Source: Paludibacter propionicigenes WB4
GTDB taxonomy: Bacteria; Bacteroidota; Bacteroidia; Bacteroidales; Paludibacteraceae
Length of the DNA: 64,000 nt
NCBI RefSeq assembly: GCF_000183135.1
Contig: NC_014734.1
Span: 1,922,001-1,986,000 of the forward strand
Reading direction: 5' to 3'
The position numbers were made by a program, and so were the translations under genes. A model generated the notes under the pieces. The model did no database searches, had not been told where the DNA came from, and saw nothing but the letters and a program-made list of their open reading frames with translations. Below, piece by piece: positions 46,508 to 60,033 of this stretch (positions are counted from its first letter, which is position 1; every line of letters starts with the position of its first letter).

Positions 46508-48550
46508 CTATCGTCTTTTCATATCATTTTTTATTAAATCGTCCAGATTATTTACCGGACGCTCTATATCATACGGGATAGGCATTTTGCTGAATTGCTG
46601 AAAGTATAGCAAACAAGCGTCTTTCCAGACCTGAGCATTCTGACTTTGAGCACGAAGCTTGTTTTGAATACGGGTGAATCTGTCAGCATCTACGTATGGT
46701 TCTATTTTATCCCAGGTTTTCTGGAACTGACGAACCTGTTTCACACCCGTGTCATACTTATAGCACATTTCATCCCACAAGGTTCGTCCTGTTTTCAGTT
46801 TAAAATTCCACGGCGTATGGTGGAACCACAAGAGTAATTCTGCGGGACATGTATTGATATCATTTAACTGCGATGCCAGCGGCTCATGGTATTGACTTAC
46901 CGCATTACTGCCGGTTTTTGATCTGTCAAATCCAACTCCTGTTAAGTCCGCTTTATGAAAATAGGGAGGCGTCCAGTCTTTACGCGTTCTGGCCGGAGCC
47001 CACCACGGACCCGGACCATAGTGTTCGTTTGCAGACATGATATGATGCAAGCCAAGCGGCATCATATAATTCACCGCTGCTTCCCGACTCAGAAGCATCA
47101 TTTCTTTTACCGGTTTCAAAAAATTGTTATTCCAATCAGCGCTTTCTGCCCCTTCATTTCTGAAAGTGAGTTTAATCCATTCATCAGCTATTTGCTCACT
47201 TGTCAGCTTATTATCCCAAGCCAAGCGACCAAATGCGTACCAGTTTGACTGTGCAAAATCATGACCACACCAGTTGGTATCCAGACCGATATTAGATACT
47301 CCCGCAATAGCTGTATGTTTCTGAGAGTAGACACTTCCATCGGTACAACGGGCGACCGTACTTCCTACACCTGCCTGATAAGTATCACTTTTCAGGAACT
47401 CTTCCCACATTGGAGCCAAATAAACCAAGTGAGTTGAATGACCGAGATACTCCTGAGTAATTTGGACTTCGGGCATAACCGATGTTTTTTTCATCGCACC
47501 AAAAAGCGGACTGAAAGGCTCGCGTGGCTGAAAATCTACAGGTCCGTTCTTTACCTGAATGATTACGTTGTCACGAAACTGTCCATCAAGCGGCATAAAT
47601 TCACCGTAGGCCTGCTTTGCTCTGTCTTCATCAGAAGTGCTGTACACAAATGCACGCCACATTACTATTCCACCGTAAGGCTTCAGTGCATCGGCCATCA
47701 TATTGGCACCATCGGCATGTGTACGTTTGTAATCCTGTGGTCCCGGCTGACCTTCACTATTCGCTTTCACTAAAAAACCACCAAAATCAGGAATGATTTT
47801 ATAAATCTCCTTCACTTTATCTTTCCACCACTTGATTACCTCCGGATTCAACGGATCTGAAGTTTTCAAGCCTCCTATCATACTAGGAGATGAGAACTTT
47901 ACGGAAAGATATGTTTTCACTCCATACGGACGTAAAATATCAGCAATGCCTTTTACTCTTTCCAGATAAGGCGCTGTGAGCATCTTTTGATCCGCATTCA
48001 CATTGTCCAGTACAGCACCATTGATACCCACCGAAGCATTAGCACGGGCATACTCAGTCCAAAGCGTTTTATCTTTCTCGGTAACTCCCAAAGAGTCTTT
48101 ACTCGGTCTCCAAAAAATAGAACGTCCGGCATATCCGCGTTCAATAGTCCCGTTCGGATTATCCCAATGGTTCAATATACGGCGCTCGTACGATGGATTA
48201 ATCGTTTCTTCTTTAATGACTTCACCCGTTTGCTGACGGCGTAATAATTCATAGACTCCGTACAGAATTCCTGACTCTGTATTGGCTTGTATCTGATTTT
48301 CCTTCAGCTTAAAACCATCGGCTTTAAGTGCTTTATCTGTTTTGAGAATAAGATTGACTGTTGCTCCTGCATTTCCTGACCAACCTTCGCGTAGCTCCTG
48401 TTTAGCCAATGCAAGTGTTGGGGAATTTTTTGAACATACAACATTTACCGATCCCTTGCCCTTATTCCTTAGCCAAAGACTATGCCCATCTTCTGCATGC
48501 AAAAGTGGACTTATACACATTAAAATTAATCCTAAAACCGAGTATTTCAT
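46508..48550 (-). CDS. GH67 alpha-glucuronidase
   Basis: Removes (4-O-methyl-)glucuronic acid from the non-reducing end of xylo-oligosaccharides. The 680-residue form starting at 48550 has a proper signal peptide (ending LLHA); a start 18 bases upstream is less likely. The N-terminal domain (about 25-130) is followed by the barrel with GYAGRSIFW, acid Glu266 in KANSEGQPGP, and base candidates Asp339 (NGPVDFQPRE) and Glu367 (ITQEYLG), spaced as in characterised family members. A C-terminal helical domain follows. Many GH67 enzymes are cytoplasmic; this one carries an export signal, as in other Bacteroidota. It is the first non-CE1 gene downstream of the esterase array. Confidence 0.95.
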   Translation of the reverse strand: MKYSVLGLILMCISPLLHAEDGHSLWLRNKGKGSVNVVCSKNSPTLALAKQELREGWSGNAGATVNLILKTDKALKADGFKLKENQIQANTESGILYGVYELLRRQQTGEVIKEETINPSYERRILNHWDNPNGTIERGYAGRSIFWRPSKDSLGVTEKDKTLWTEYARANASVGINGAVLDNVNADQKMLTAPYLERVKGIADILRPYGVKTYLSVKFSSPSMIGGLKTSDPLNPEVIKWWKDKVKEIYKIIPDFGGFLVKANSEGQPGPQDYKRTHADGANMMADALKPYGGIVMWRAFVYSTSDEDRAKQAYGEFMPLDGQFRDNVIIQVKNGPVDFQPREPFSPLFGAMKKTSVMPEVQITQEYLGHSTHLVYLAPMWEEFLKSDTYQAGVGSTVARCTDGSVYSQKHTAIAGVSNIGLDTNWCGHDFAQSNWYAFGRLAWDNKLTSEQIADEWIKLTFRNEGAESADWNNNFLKPVKEMMLLSREAAVNYMMPLGLHHIMSANEHYGPGPWWAPARTRKDWTPPYFHKADLTGVGFDRSKTGSNAVSQYHEPLASQLNDINTCPAELLLWFHHTPWNFKLKTGRTLWDEMCYKYDTGVKQVRQFQKTWDKIEPYVDADRFTRIQNKLRAQSQNAQVWKDACLLYFQQFSKMPIPYDIERPVNNLDDLIKNDMKRR

Positions 48551-48598
48551 ATTTTTATTCGCAGTCATTTTTCAGACAGCATTATTTTGAAAAATTAT

Positions 48599-49753
48599 TC
48601 ATTTAAAAACTCTGGAAGCAAAGTCGTGTAAGGATTTGCGCCAAACCTGCCATTCATGATCGCCGGGGAAAGATGCAAACTGAACTTTCAATCCGCTATT
48701 CTGAAATTTTTTCACTTCCTTTTGAGTAAATTCGAAACGGGGATCCTGCTCGCCAACAGAGACATAGAACAATTTCAGTTTTTGATTGAATTGCTGCGCC
48801 TTAGTGAGTAAACCGGGAATTTCTTTATCGGCATCAAACACCTTGCCTGTCGGGTTAGCAATTCCGCCAAAAATGCCCGAACTGAATACTCCCACAGAAG
48901 CAAAACAGTCAAGACTGCCCAATCCGGCATAAAAAGCCTGACCACCGCCCATAGAAAGACCGCAAAGTGCTCTGTTTTTTACATCGGCCAATGTTCGGAA
49001 ATTTTTATCGATGAATGGAACAACGTTATTCGTTATTTCTTCTTTGAATGCAGCCATTGCAGAGGAAGTATATCCGCCACTTGCAGATACATTTCCATTT
49101 GAAATGACAACAATCATCGGTTTTGCCTTGCCTTCGGCAATAAGATTATCGAGAATAATATCCGTTTTACCCTGTACAGCCCATCCACGTTCATCTTCTC
49201 CACCACCGTGCTGAATATATACCACAGGATATTTCAGCTTCGTATTGACATCGTATCCGGCAGGAGTATAGACAAACAACCGACGCCAGCTATTGGTCAC
49301 CTTCGAGAAATAGTATTTGGAACTTAGCGCTCCGTGCGGAACATCTTTTACATCATAAAAATCGACACCTTTTTCGGGAATATCGATGGCGCTGGACATA
49401 CGTCCTGTTCCGTAAAACGTTTCACTGGCCGGATCGACAACTTTAACGCCATCGATTACGAGCGAATAATAATGAAAACCGGGAACCTGAGGAGCGGTGG
49501 TAACCGTCCAGAAACCCTGATCGTCTTTGGTCATATCGTACAGTTTTCCCAAATCAATCTGCATCTTTTTAGCATCAGGGGCTTTGATCTTGAAAACAAC
49601 GCTCAGGTTGTCCAAAATACGCGGAAAACCATCCGGATTAATGTTGGTTACGGCAGGTTTGCCAACGACTGTTTGCTGGGCGCTGGCCACTCCTGAAAAC
49701 AGAAATGCAAATGCAAACAACGCCATCAGCGCTGAAATGTTTTTGTGTGTCAT
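48599..49753 (-). CDS. CE1 esterase 1 of 7 (feruloyl/acetyl esterase), Asp-type triad
   Basis: 384 residues. The signal peptide ends ASA before Gln26. An E-set/CBM48-like domain (about 40-120) precedes an alpha/beta hydrolase of esterase-D type (about 140-384). The triad is Ser267 (GLSMGG), Asp337 (VGEQD) and His366 (DHEW). The oxyanion-side motif is IQHGGGEDERGW. CE1 contains feruloyl and acetylxylan esterases; ferulate release is favoured by the E-set plus hydrolase layout known in Bacteroides xylan loci. With the next gene it forms one subgroup (VIDGVxVx[16 protein letters not shown], GEQD). It is the last gene of the tandem array. Confidence 0.92.
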   Translation of the reverse strand: MTHKNISALMALFAFAFLFSGVASAQQTVVGKPAVTNINPDGFPRILDNLSVVFKIKAPDAKKMQIDLGKLYDMTKDDQGFWTVTTAPQVPGFHYYSLVIDGVKVVDPASETFYGTGRMSSAIDIPEKGVDFYDVKDVPHGALSSKYYFSKVTNSWRRLFVYTPAGYDVNTKLKYPVVYIQHGGGEDERGWAVQGKTDIILDNLIAEGKAKPMIVVISNGNVSASGGYTSSAMAAFKEEITNNVVPFIDKNFRTLADVKNRALCGLSMGGGQAFYAGLGSLDCFASVGVFSSGIFGGIANPTGKVFDADKEIPGLLTKAQQFNQKLKLFYVSVGEQDPRFEFTQKEVKKFQNSGLKVQFASFPGDHEWQVWRKSLHDFASRVFK

Positions 49754-49765
49754 GGTACTGGTAAT

Positions 49766-52110
<2,345 letters not shown>

Positions 52111-52118
52111 CGAGTCAG

Positions 52119-53354
52119 TTATTTATTCTGAAACAAAAGTTGTGCGTAACCATACAGGCTCTTGCGCCATGTTTGGAATTCGTGAGCGGTGCCCGGAGCT
52201 TCGTAATATACGTTCTTCACACCCGCTTGATCAAGGGCTTCGTGGATTGCACGTCCTGAGTTTGCACCTTCTTTGGATCCCATACTTACATAAAATACCT
52301 TCACTAGTTTGGCAAATTCAGCCGGTTTCTTCAATAATCCGTTATAGCCTGTTTCTACTCCCGGAAAACCAAACGGAGCACTGAATATACCGATATGCGA
52401 GAATTTATCTAAATTAGCCTGAGAAATTCCATAAGTTTGAGTTCCTCCCAACGAAAGACCGGCTATAGCACGATGCTCACGATCGGAAAGCGTGCGGTAA
52501 CTTGCATCTATGGTAGGTATAAGATCATTTACGATAACTTTGCCAAAACCATCCCAAAAAGAAGCCATTCCGCCCGGAGCACCCATAGGACCACGTGGAG
52601 CCTGCCCCTGAGGAGCACCACCGGGAGCTTGTCCTGCAGCAGGAGCCTGTGGAGGACGTTGACCGGCAGGACGACGTGCACCACCACCCATACCGGCAGC
52701 AATACCACCATCTTCCATTACAATAATCATCGGTGTTGCTTTTCCTTCGGCAATCAGGTTGTCAAGAATAAAGTTTGCACGTCCCTGATTTGACCAGGCA
52801 CGACGATCTTCTCCCATACCATGTTGAAGATAAAGAACCGGATAACGTTGAGTTGTATTTTTGTCGTATCCCGGCGGAGTGTAAATGTAAGCATGACGGT
52901 ATTCATTGGTAGATTTCGCAAAATACCAGAAAGAGTTAACATTGCCATGAGGAACGTTTTTGATATTGTAGAAATCGACTCCATCTTCAGGGATTTCCAT
53001 TCCACTCATCATCTTACCTGCACCGAAAAACGATTCACTTGATGGATCTGCCACATCAACTCCATCAATTTTAAGCGTATAGTAATGAAAACCGGGATCT
53101 TCGGGCTTGGTTACACCTGTCCAGAAACCATCCTCACCTTTAGTCAGGGCAGTATTGCCAAGACCTACCGACACACTTTGTGCTCCGGGAGCAAGAAAAC
53201 GGAAATAAACACGACGTTGAGAGTCAATACGAGGATATTCCTGTCCGACAATATTTGTAGAGGCTGGTTTAGTATCAGCTGGAAAATCGGCACTTTGTGA
53301 GTAGCTTGCAATACTGATAGTCACACCCAGCATTGCCAATAAAAATTTTTTCAT
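52119..53354 (-). CDS. CE1 esterase 4 of 7, Glu-type triad, long Pro/Ala/Gly loop
   Basis: 411 residues, the longest of the array. The signal peptide ends SYS before Gln20. E-set domain (about 38-115); hydrolase with Ser301 (GLSLGG), Glu362 (MGSKEG) and His391 (TAHEF). Its extra length is a 42-residue loop of Pro, Ala, Gly, Gln and Arg (222-263) between a core beta-strand (VMEDGG) and the FWDGFGKV helix, exactly where esterases 3 and 6 also carry low-complexity loops. Such a loop sits near the active-site rim in CE1 folds and might affect access or polymer binding (inference). Spacing is 8 bases to esterase 3. Confidence 0.92.
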   Translation of the reverse strand: MKKFLLAMLGVTISIASYSQSADFPADTKPASTNIVGQEYPRIDSQRRVYFRFLAPGAQSVSVGLGNTALTKGEDGFWTGVTKPEDPGFHYYTLKIDGVDVADPSSESFFGAGKMMSGMEIPEDGVDFYNIKNVPHGNVNSFWYFAKSTNEYRHAYIYTPPGYDKNTTQRYPVLYLQHGMGEDRRAWSNQGRANFILDNLIAEGKATPMIIVMEDGGIAAGMGGGARRPAGQRPPQAPAAGQAPGGAPQGQAPRGPMGAPGGMASFWDGFGKVIVNDLIPTIDASYRTLSDREHRAIAGLSLGGTQTYGISQANLDKFSHIGIFSAPFGFPGVETGYNGLLKKPAEFAKLVKVFYVSMGSKEGANSGRAIHEALDQAGVKNVYYEAPGTAHEFQTWRKSLYGYAQLLFQNK

Positions 53355-53370
53355 AACTAGTATAATTTGA

Positions 53371-54546
<1,176 letters not shown>

Positions 54547-54553
54547 CTATCAA

Positions 54554-55768
54554 TTATCTGAAAAGAAGCGGAGCAAATTCATGTAAACTTCTTCTCCATG
54601 ATTGCCATTCATGAGCAGTTTCAGGCGAAATATAAGAAACACCTTTTATTCCAACTTTATTCCATTCTTCGGCAGCAGCTCCAATTCTAGCTGAACCCCC
54701 TTCGCGACCTCCGAAACTCATAAATACAACTTTTACTTTCTTCTTGAATGCATCAATATCTTTAATTTCTTTAGGTTCGAAAGTTCCGCTACTGAACATT
54801 CCAACATGTGAGAATAGATTTGGATTAGCAACCACGATAGTATGAGTTTGCATACCTCCCATCGACAATCCGGCCATCGCGCGATGAGCCTGATCTGGAA
54901 TGACACGGAAATTAGATTCTACAAAAGGAATTAAATCGTCAATAAGAATGCGTTCAAACTGAGCAGCGAAGTTCATTCCACCCATTCCGCCGGGACGAGG
55001 TGCGCCAGGGGCAGGTGCAGCTTGTCCTGGTGCTGGAGCAGGAGGAGCTGCTGTAGGTGCTCCTGCAGGTCTTGGACCACGTGGAGCGCCTCCCATATTC
55101 ACACTACTATTTTCCATAACGATGATAAATGGAAGTGATTTACCTTCGGCAATCAGGTTATCCATAATCTGCGCTGTACGTCCCTGATTTCCCCAACCGG
55201 TTTCGTTTTCGCCCATACCATGCTGAAGATAGAGTACAGGATACTTTTGGTTGTTTTTATCGTATCCTGGAGGAGTATAGATGAACACACGACGAACACT
55301 ATTCGATGTTTTTGAGAAGTATTGAGTTTCGCGCAACTGACCGTGGGGAACATTCTTCAATGCATAAAACTCTTGGTCTTTAGCAGGAATCTCGATACCG
55401 CTACCCCAACGACTGGCTCCATAATAGTACAAACTTCCCGGATCCGGAACTGAAGCGCCATCAATATTCAATTGATAATAATGAAAACCAACATCTTGCG
55501 GAGCAGATTCGCCTGTCCATACTCCTTTGTCATCTTTAACAAGGTCATACTTCACTCCGCCAATATCTAATTGAACTTTCAACGCCTGAGGCGCAGATAT
55601 TTTTACACGTACTCTACCTTCAGAATTTACCTGAGGATACTTCTGCTCCTGCTGAGTTGTAGGAGTCGTTTTAAAGTCTTCTACAACAGTTGCAGTACTT
55701 GTTTGACCCAAACAAAGCAAACTGCTTGATGCAGATATCAATAATAAAGCTAATGATTTATATTTCAT
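54554..55768 (-). CDS. CE1 esterase 6 of 7, Glu-type triad, long Pro/Ala/Gly loop
   Basis: 404 residues. The signal ends CLG before Gln22. E-set domain (about 45-120); hydrolase with Ser302 (GLSMGG), Glu356 (GGREGG) and His387 (TAHEW). A 41-residue Pro/Ala/Gly-rich loop (225-265, RPGGMGGM at its end) lies before the FERILIDDLIP helix. It is closest to esterase 5 in the E-set domain and to esterase 7 in the hydrolase part (GGMxTHxI after the nucleophile), so it may be mosaic or intermediate. Spacing is 22 bases to esterase 5. Function is as for the other CE1 members. Confidence 0.92.
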   Translation of the reverse strand: MKYKSLALLLISASSSLLCLGQTSTATVVEDFKTTPTTQQEQKYPQVNSEGRVRVKISAPQALKVQLDIGGVKYDLVKDDKGVWTGESAPQDVGFHYYQLNIDGASVPDPGSLYYYGASRWGSGIEIPAKDQEFYALKNVPHGQLRETQYFSKTSNSVRRVFIYTPPGYDKNNQKYPVLYLQHGMGENETGWGNQGRTAQIMDNLIAEGKSLPFIIVMENSSVNMGGAPRGPRPAGAPTAAPPAPAPGQAAPAPGAPRPGGMGGMNFAAQFERILIDDLIPFVESNFRVIPDQAHRAMAGLSMGGMQTHTIVVANPNLFSHVGMFSSGTFEPKEIKDIDAFKKKVKVVFMSFGGREGGSARIGAAAEEWNKVGIKGVSYISPETAHEWQSWRRSLHEFAPLLFR

Positions 55769-55793
55769 GATAATAATTTATAATATAGTTATT

Positions 55794-56945
<1,152 letters not shown>

Positions 56946-57005
56946 TTAAATCTTCAAAAGTGTAATGTTGTATTAATCAAGAGAAGTCTGTTGAGAGCTC
57001 GTTAA

Positions 57006-58331
57006 TTATTTAAAGCTTATCCAATCAATTTCGATAGGATTGGTATCAGCTGATGTAATATACAGATTTTGAACTCCTTTTTTGAGTTTTGTGACAGGTG
57101 ATTTAATTGTTTGCCAAGCCTGACCTTTCGGTATTGAAACATTAGCGATTACAGGACCATTGGCACTATTTAAATGAATTTGAATTTTACCGCCTTTAGC
57201 AGAGTTTGCTCGAACAACGATGGATTTGAGATTGGTCGATGCGAAATTGACTGCATTGAATTGAAGCCAAGCATCTTTCGCTTCGAAAACAGTTTTCCAT
57301 CCTTTAAAGGTGTTCGTGGTATCATTGAAAGCAATAGACACGCCCTTGTCAGAAATACGGCTATAACGGTCAATCTGTATTTCCTTAGAAGCATTTATCA
57401 ACCCTACCCCGCGAAGCGTTGGGATAACTTTACGGATAGTTCCATCAGCATTAAAGAATAAGCTGTCAGCTCTTACCGAACGATTTTTGTCAAATTTTGG
57501 AGAGTAATCTCTGTCGTGATAAAAAAGATACCATTGACCTTTGTATTGAACGATAGATTGATGGTTAGTCCAGCATCCGGATTTTGATTCATCCATGATA
57601 ACTCCGGTAAATTTGTAAGGTCCCATTGGGCTATCGCTCATGGCATACTCCAACCGTTCAATCTGGTTTTCAACATGAGGATAAGTGAGGTAGTATTTTC
57701 CATTATGCTCAAATGCAAACGGACCTTCGATAAGGCCTTTCGTCGGAAGATTATCTATAACCTGAGCTGCACCATCTGTTTCTATCAAGTTGTCTTTAAG
57801 CTTTGCTACACGAATACGTCCGCCCGCTGTGAAAATATAAGCCTTTCCTTCTTTGTCGAACAGCACACATGGGTCAATACCACCTGCACCTTTAACAGCT
57901 TGTTCCAAAACAGTGTAAGGACCTTCAGGTTTGTCAGCTGTAGCTACACCAATTTTACCTCCAACCGGGAAATAAAAGTAATACTTCCCATTTTTGAAAA
58001 CACAGTCAGGAGCCCACATGTCATAATTAGCTTTGGTAAGCCAGGGTACCTTGGTCTGCGTTACAATAACTCCATGATCGGTCCAGTCAGTCAAATTTTC
58101 AGAAGAGAACACATGATAGTCTTCCATACAGAACCAATCTTTACGCAAATTCTTGTCTACTGGCGCAATGATGTCATGTGACGGATAAAGATAAACTTTA
58201 CCATTAAACACTCTGGCTGTTGGATCGGCACTGAATTGATCCCGAATAATTGGATTTTGTGCCATTGCTCCGGAAATAAAAAAAGACGCTGTCGCAACCA
58301 GAGCCACCCACTTTAATTTTCTACTTTTCAT
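57006..58331 (-). CDS. GH43-CBM6 exo-glycosidase
   Basis: 441 residues. The signal peptide ends AMA before Gln26. The propeller (about 28-320) has base Asp36 (SADPTARV), pKa Asp153 (GIDPCVLFD) and acid Glu202 (LIEGPFAF). A short CBM6-like sandwich (about 325-441, ending IEIDWISFK) follows. It is diverged from the three GH43-CBM6 genes at 14680-21364 (SADPTARVF instead of ADPAPMV), so it is another subfamily, probably arabinofuranosidase or xylosidase. It lies directly upstream of the CE1 array and downstream of a GH27, in an apparent operon with both. Confidence 0.92.
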   Translation of the reverse strand: MKSRKLKWVALVATASFFISGAMAQNPIIRDQFSADPTARVFNGKVYLYPSHDIIAPVDKNLRKDWFCMEDYHVFSSENLTDWTDHGVIVTQTKVPWLTKANYDMWAPDCVFKNGKYYFYFPVGGKIGVATADKPEGPYTVLEQAVKGAGGIDPCVLFDKEGKAYIFTAGGRIRVAKLKDNLIETDGAAQVIDNLPTKGLIEGPFAFEHNGKYYLTYPHVENQIERLEYAMSDSPMGPYKFTGVIMDESKSGCWTNHQSIVQYKGQWYLFYHDRDYSPKFDKNRSVRADSLFFNADGTIRKVIPTLRGVGLINASKEIQIDRYSRISDKGVSIAFNDTTNTFKGWKTVFEAKDAWLQFNAVNFASTNLKSIVVRANSAKGGKIQIHLNSANGPVIANVSIPKGQAWQTIKSPVTKLKKGVQNLYITSADTNPIEIDWISFK

Positions 58332-58371
58332 TCTATTAAATCTATTTATTGGTTAATTATTTCTTTATGTT

Positions 58372-60006
58372 TCACTTAGTATTCCTGTTCAGATTTATTC
58401 GGATTTTATCAATTTCAGGAGCGAAAGCCTTGTCATTTGAAATTCGAATAGTATTGTAGCCTTTATTTAGCGTTACAGAAATTGTCTCCTTAGCTATTTG
58501 TTTTGAAGCACCTGAATTCAGTTTAGTAAGATGAAAGTTCTTTCCATTTACACGAATTGTAGCGTCTCTGTCTTCATTCGAAAGGTAAAATAATTCCAAA
58601 GAGTAATTTCCGGCAACATTAGCGAATACATCCTGAAATTCAATGTAATTGTCAGGACGTTTACCAATATTGATCACTTTTGTTTTTCCTGAACACAAAG
58701 CATCAGCCACCGGCTTGGCTTGTTCCGGAAGGACTTGAGTATTAACCGTCAAATTGAAATTATTCATCCATGCATATTCGGCTTCAAACACCTCTTTGAG
58801 TTTTGTTTTTTGTGCATTTATCTTTATTGCAGAAACACCGTGACTCGGAACAGTCGCCGAAAAAACAGAATCAATTGTTCCAAAATCAGCATGTGCCCAA
58901 AGATCCCTTACAGCGGCTTTACCTACTATATTCAAATCTTTCAAGCGCAACTTCAATTCAGCTGGCCTTTTCTTCAAATTTAACATGGCAACGACAAACT
59001 CTTTACTTTGACGATCTTTCAGGTTTTTTGCCCAAATTTGCACGCTATCACCTTCATAAATCAAATGAGCCTGCAAACCGGCTACATCCTGATTAAGTGC
59101 GATAATTTCTTTATTGGTCAGAATTGTCTTTGTTTCGTTCGACATTTTAGTCATATCGCAACCCAAAGCAAGGGGTGACGATAAGATACACCACATGGTG
59201 AAATGGCTTTTGTCTTCTTCAAAACTCATTCCACGCCCAACTTCGAGCATATCCATATCGTTGTAATGACCCGGGCTGGCATATTGAGCAAGGTATTTAT
59301 TTAGATTAATGATATCGATTACACTTTTCCACTTTGCTTTAGAGCCTGGTACGAAATTTATATCGTTAGACATTCTCCACGAATCAGCCAGTTTAGTCAC
59401 CCAGGTTCCGGGAAATTGCCAGCGGCATACATTGAAGTTTACGTCTCTACCGGTATTATCTATTGCTTTACGAATGGCAGTATAGCGTGTTTGTTCATCA
59501 AGTTTTTGCACGCGTCCACCACAATAATCAACCTTAAGAAAATCGAAACCCCAGGTTTTGAAAAACAAATCGGCATCTTGCTGATCATGGCCGTACAGAC
59601 CTCCACCAACTCCACCGGGTTGACCGCTGTACTGAGAGCCACAAGTGTTTTCGCCTGCTTCAGAGTAAAATCCTGCCTTCAATCCTTTTGAATGAATATA
59701 GTCGGCCAACTCTTTCATTCCTTTGGGGAATTTTATCGAATCAATTTTCAGGGTTCCATCAGCATAACGTTTATTGAAAAAGCCATCGTCAATATTAACA
59801 TATTGAAAACCAACGGCAGCCAATCCGGAGGACACCATGGCATCGGCCTGCCCTTTGATGACACCTTCATCAATCTTAGGCCCGAATTGGTTCCAACTTG
59901 CCCATCCCATCAATGGCGGACGAGGAGTTTTACTACTCTTATTTTGAGCAATTAAAGCATTTCCCATTAAAATGGAAACGACTAAAACAACTACTATTTT
60001 TTTCAT
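58372..60006 (-). CDS. GH27-CBM35 alpha-galactosidase-type enzyme
   Basis: 544 residues. The signal peptide ends LIA before Gln21. The GH27 barrel (about 28-310) has the entry motif RPPLMGWASWNQFG, nucleophile Asp160 in FLKVDYCGG and acid/base Asp215 in WRMSNDI. A C-terminal barrel-associated beta domain is followed by a CBM35-like sandwich (about 405-544, with YIEFQDVFANVAGNYSLELFY). The entry motif (WASWNQFG rather than WNSWN) separates it from the other two GH27 genes, suggesting different specificity, for example beta-L-arabinopyranosidase. It is 27 bases downstream of the GH43 at 60034 and 40 bases upstream of GH43-CBM6. Confidence 0.93.
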   Translation of the reverse strand: MKKIVVVLVVSILMGNALIAQNKSSKTPRPPLMGWASWNQFGPKIDEGVIKGQADAMVSSGLAAVGFQYVNIDDGFFNKRYADGTLKIDSIKFPKGMKELADYIHSKGLKAGFYSEAGENTCGSQYSGQPGGVGGGLYGHDQQDADLFFKTWGFDFLKVDYCGGRVQKLDEQTRYTAIRKAIDNTGRDVNFNVCRWQFPGTWVTKLADSWRMSNDINFVPGSKAKWKSVIDIINLNKYLAQYASPGHYNDMDMLEVGRGMSFEEDKSHFTMWCILSSPLALGCDMTKMSNETKTILTNKEIIALNQDVAGLQAHLIYEGDSVQIWAKNLKDRQSKEFVVAMLNLKKRPAELKLRLKDLNIVGKAAVRDLWAHADFGTIDSVFSATVPSHGVSAIKINAQKTKLKEVFEAEYAWMNNFNLTVNTQVLPEQAKPVADALCSGKTKVINIGKRPDNYIEFQDVFANVAGNYSLELFYLSNEDRDATIRVNGKNFHLTKLNSGASKQIAKETISVTLNKGYNTIRISNDKAFAPEIDKIRINLNRNTK

Positions 60007-60033
60007 GTATTATTGCTGGTTAAGAGTATTAGC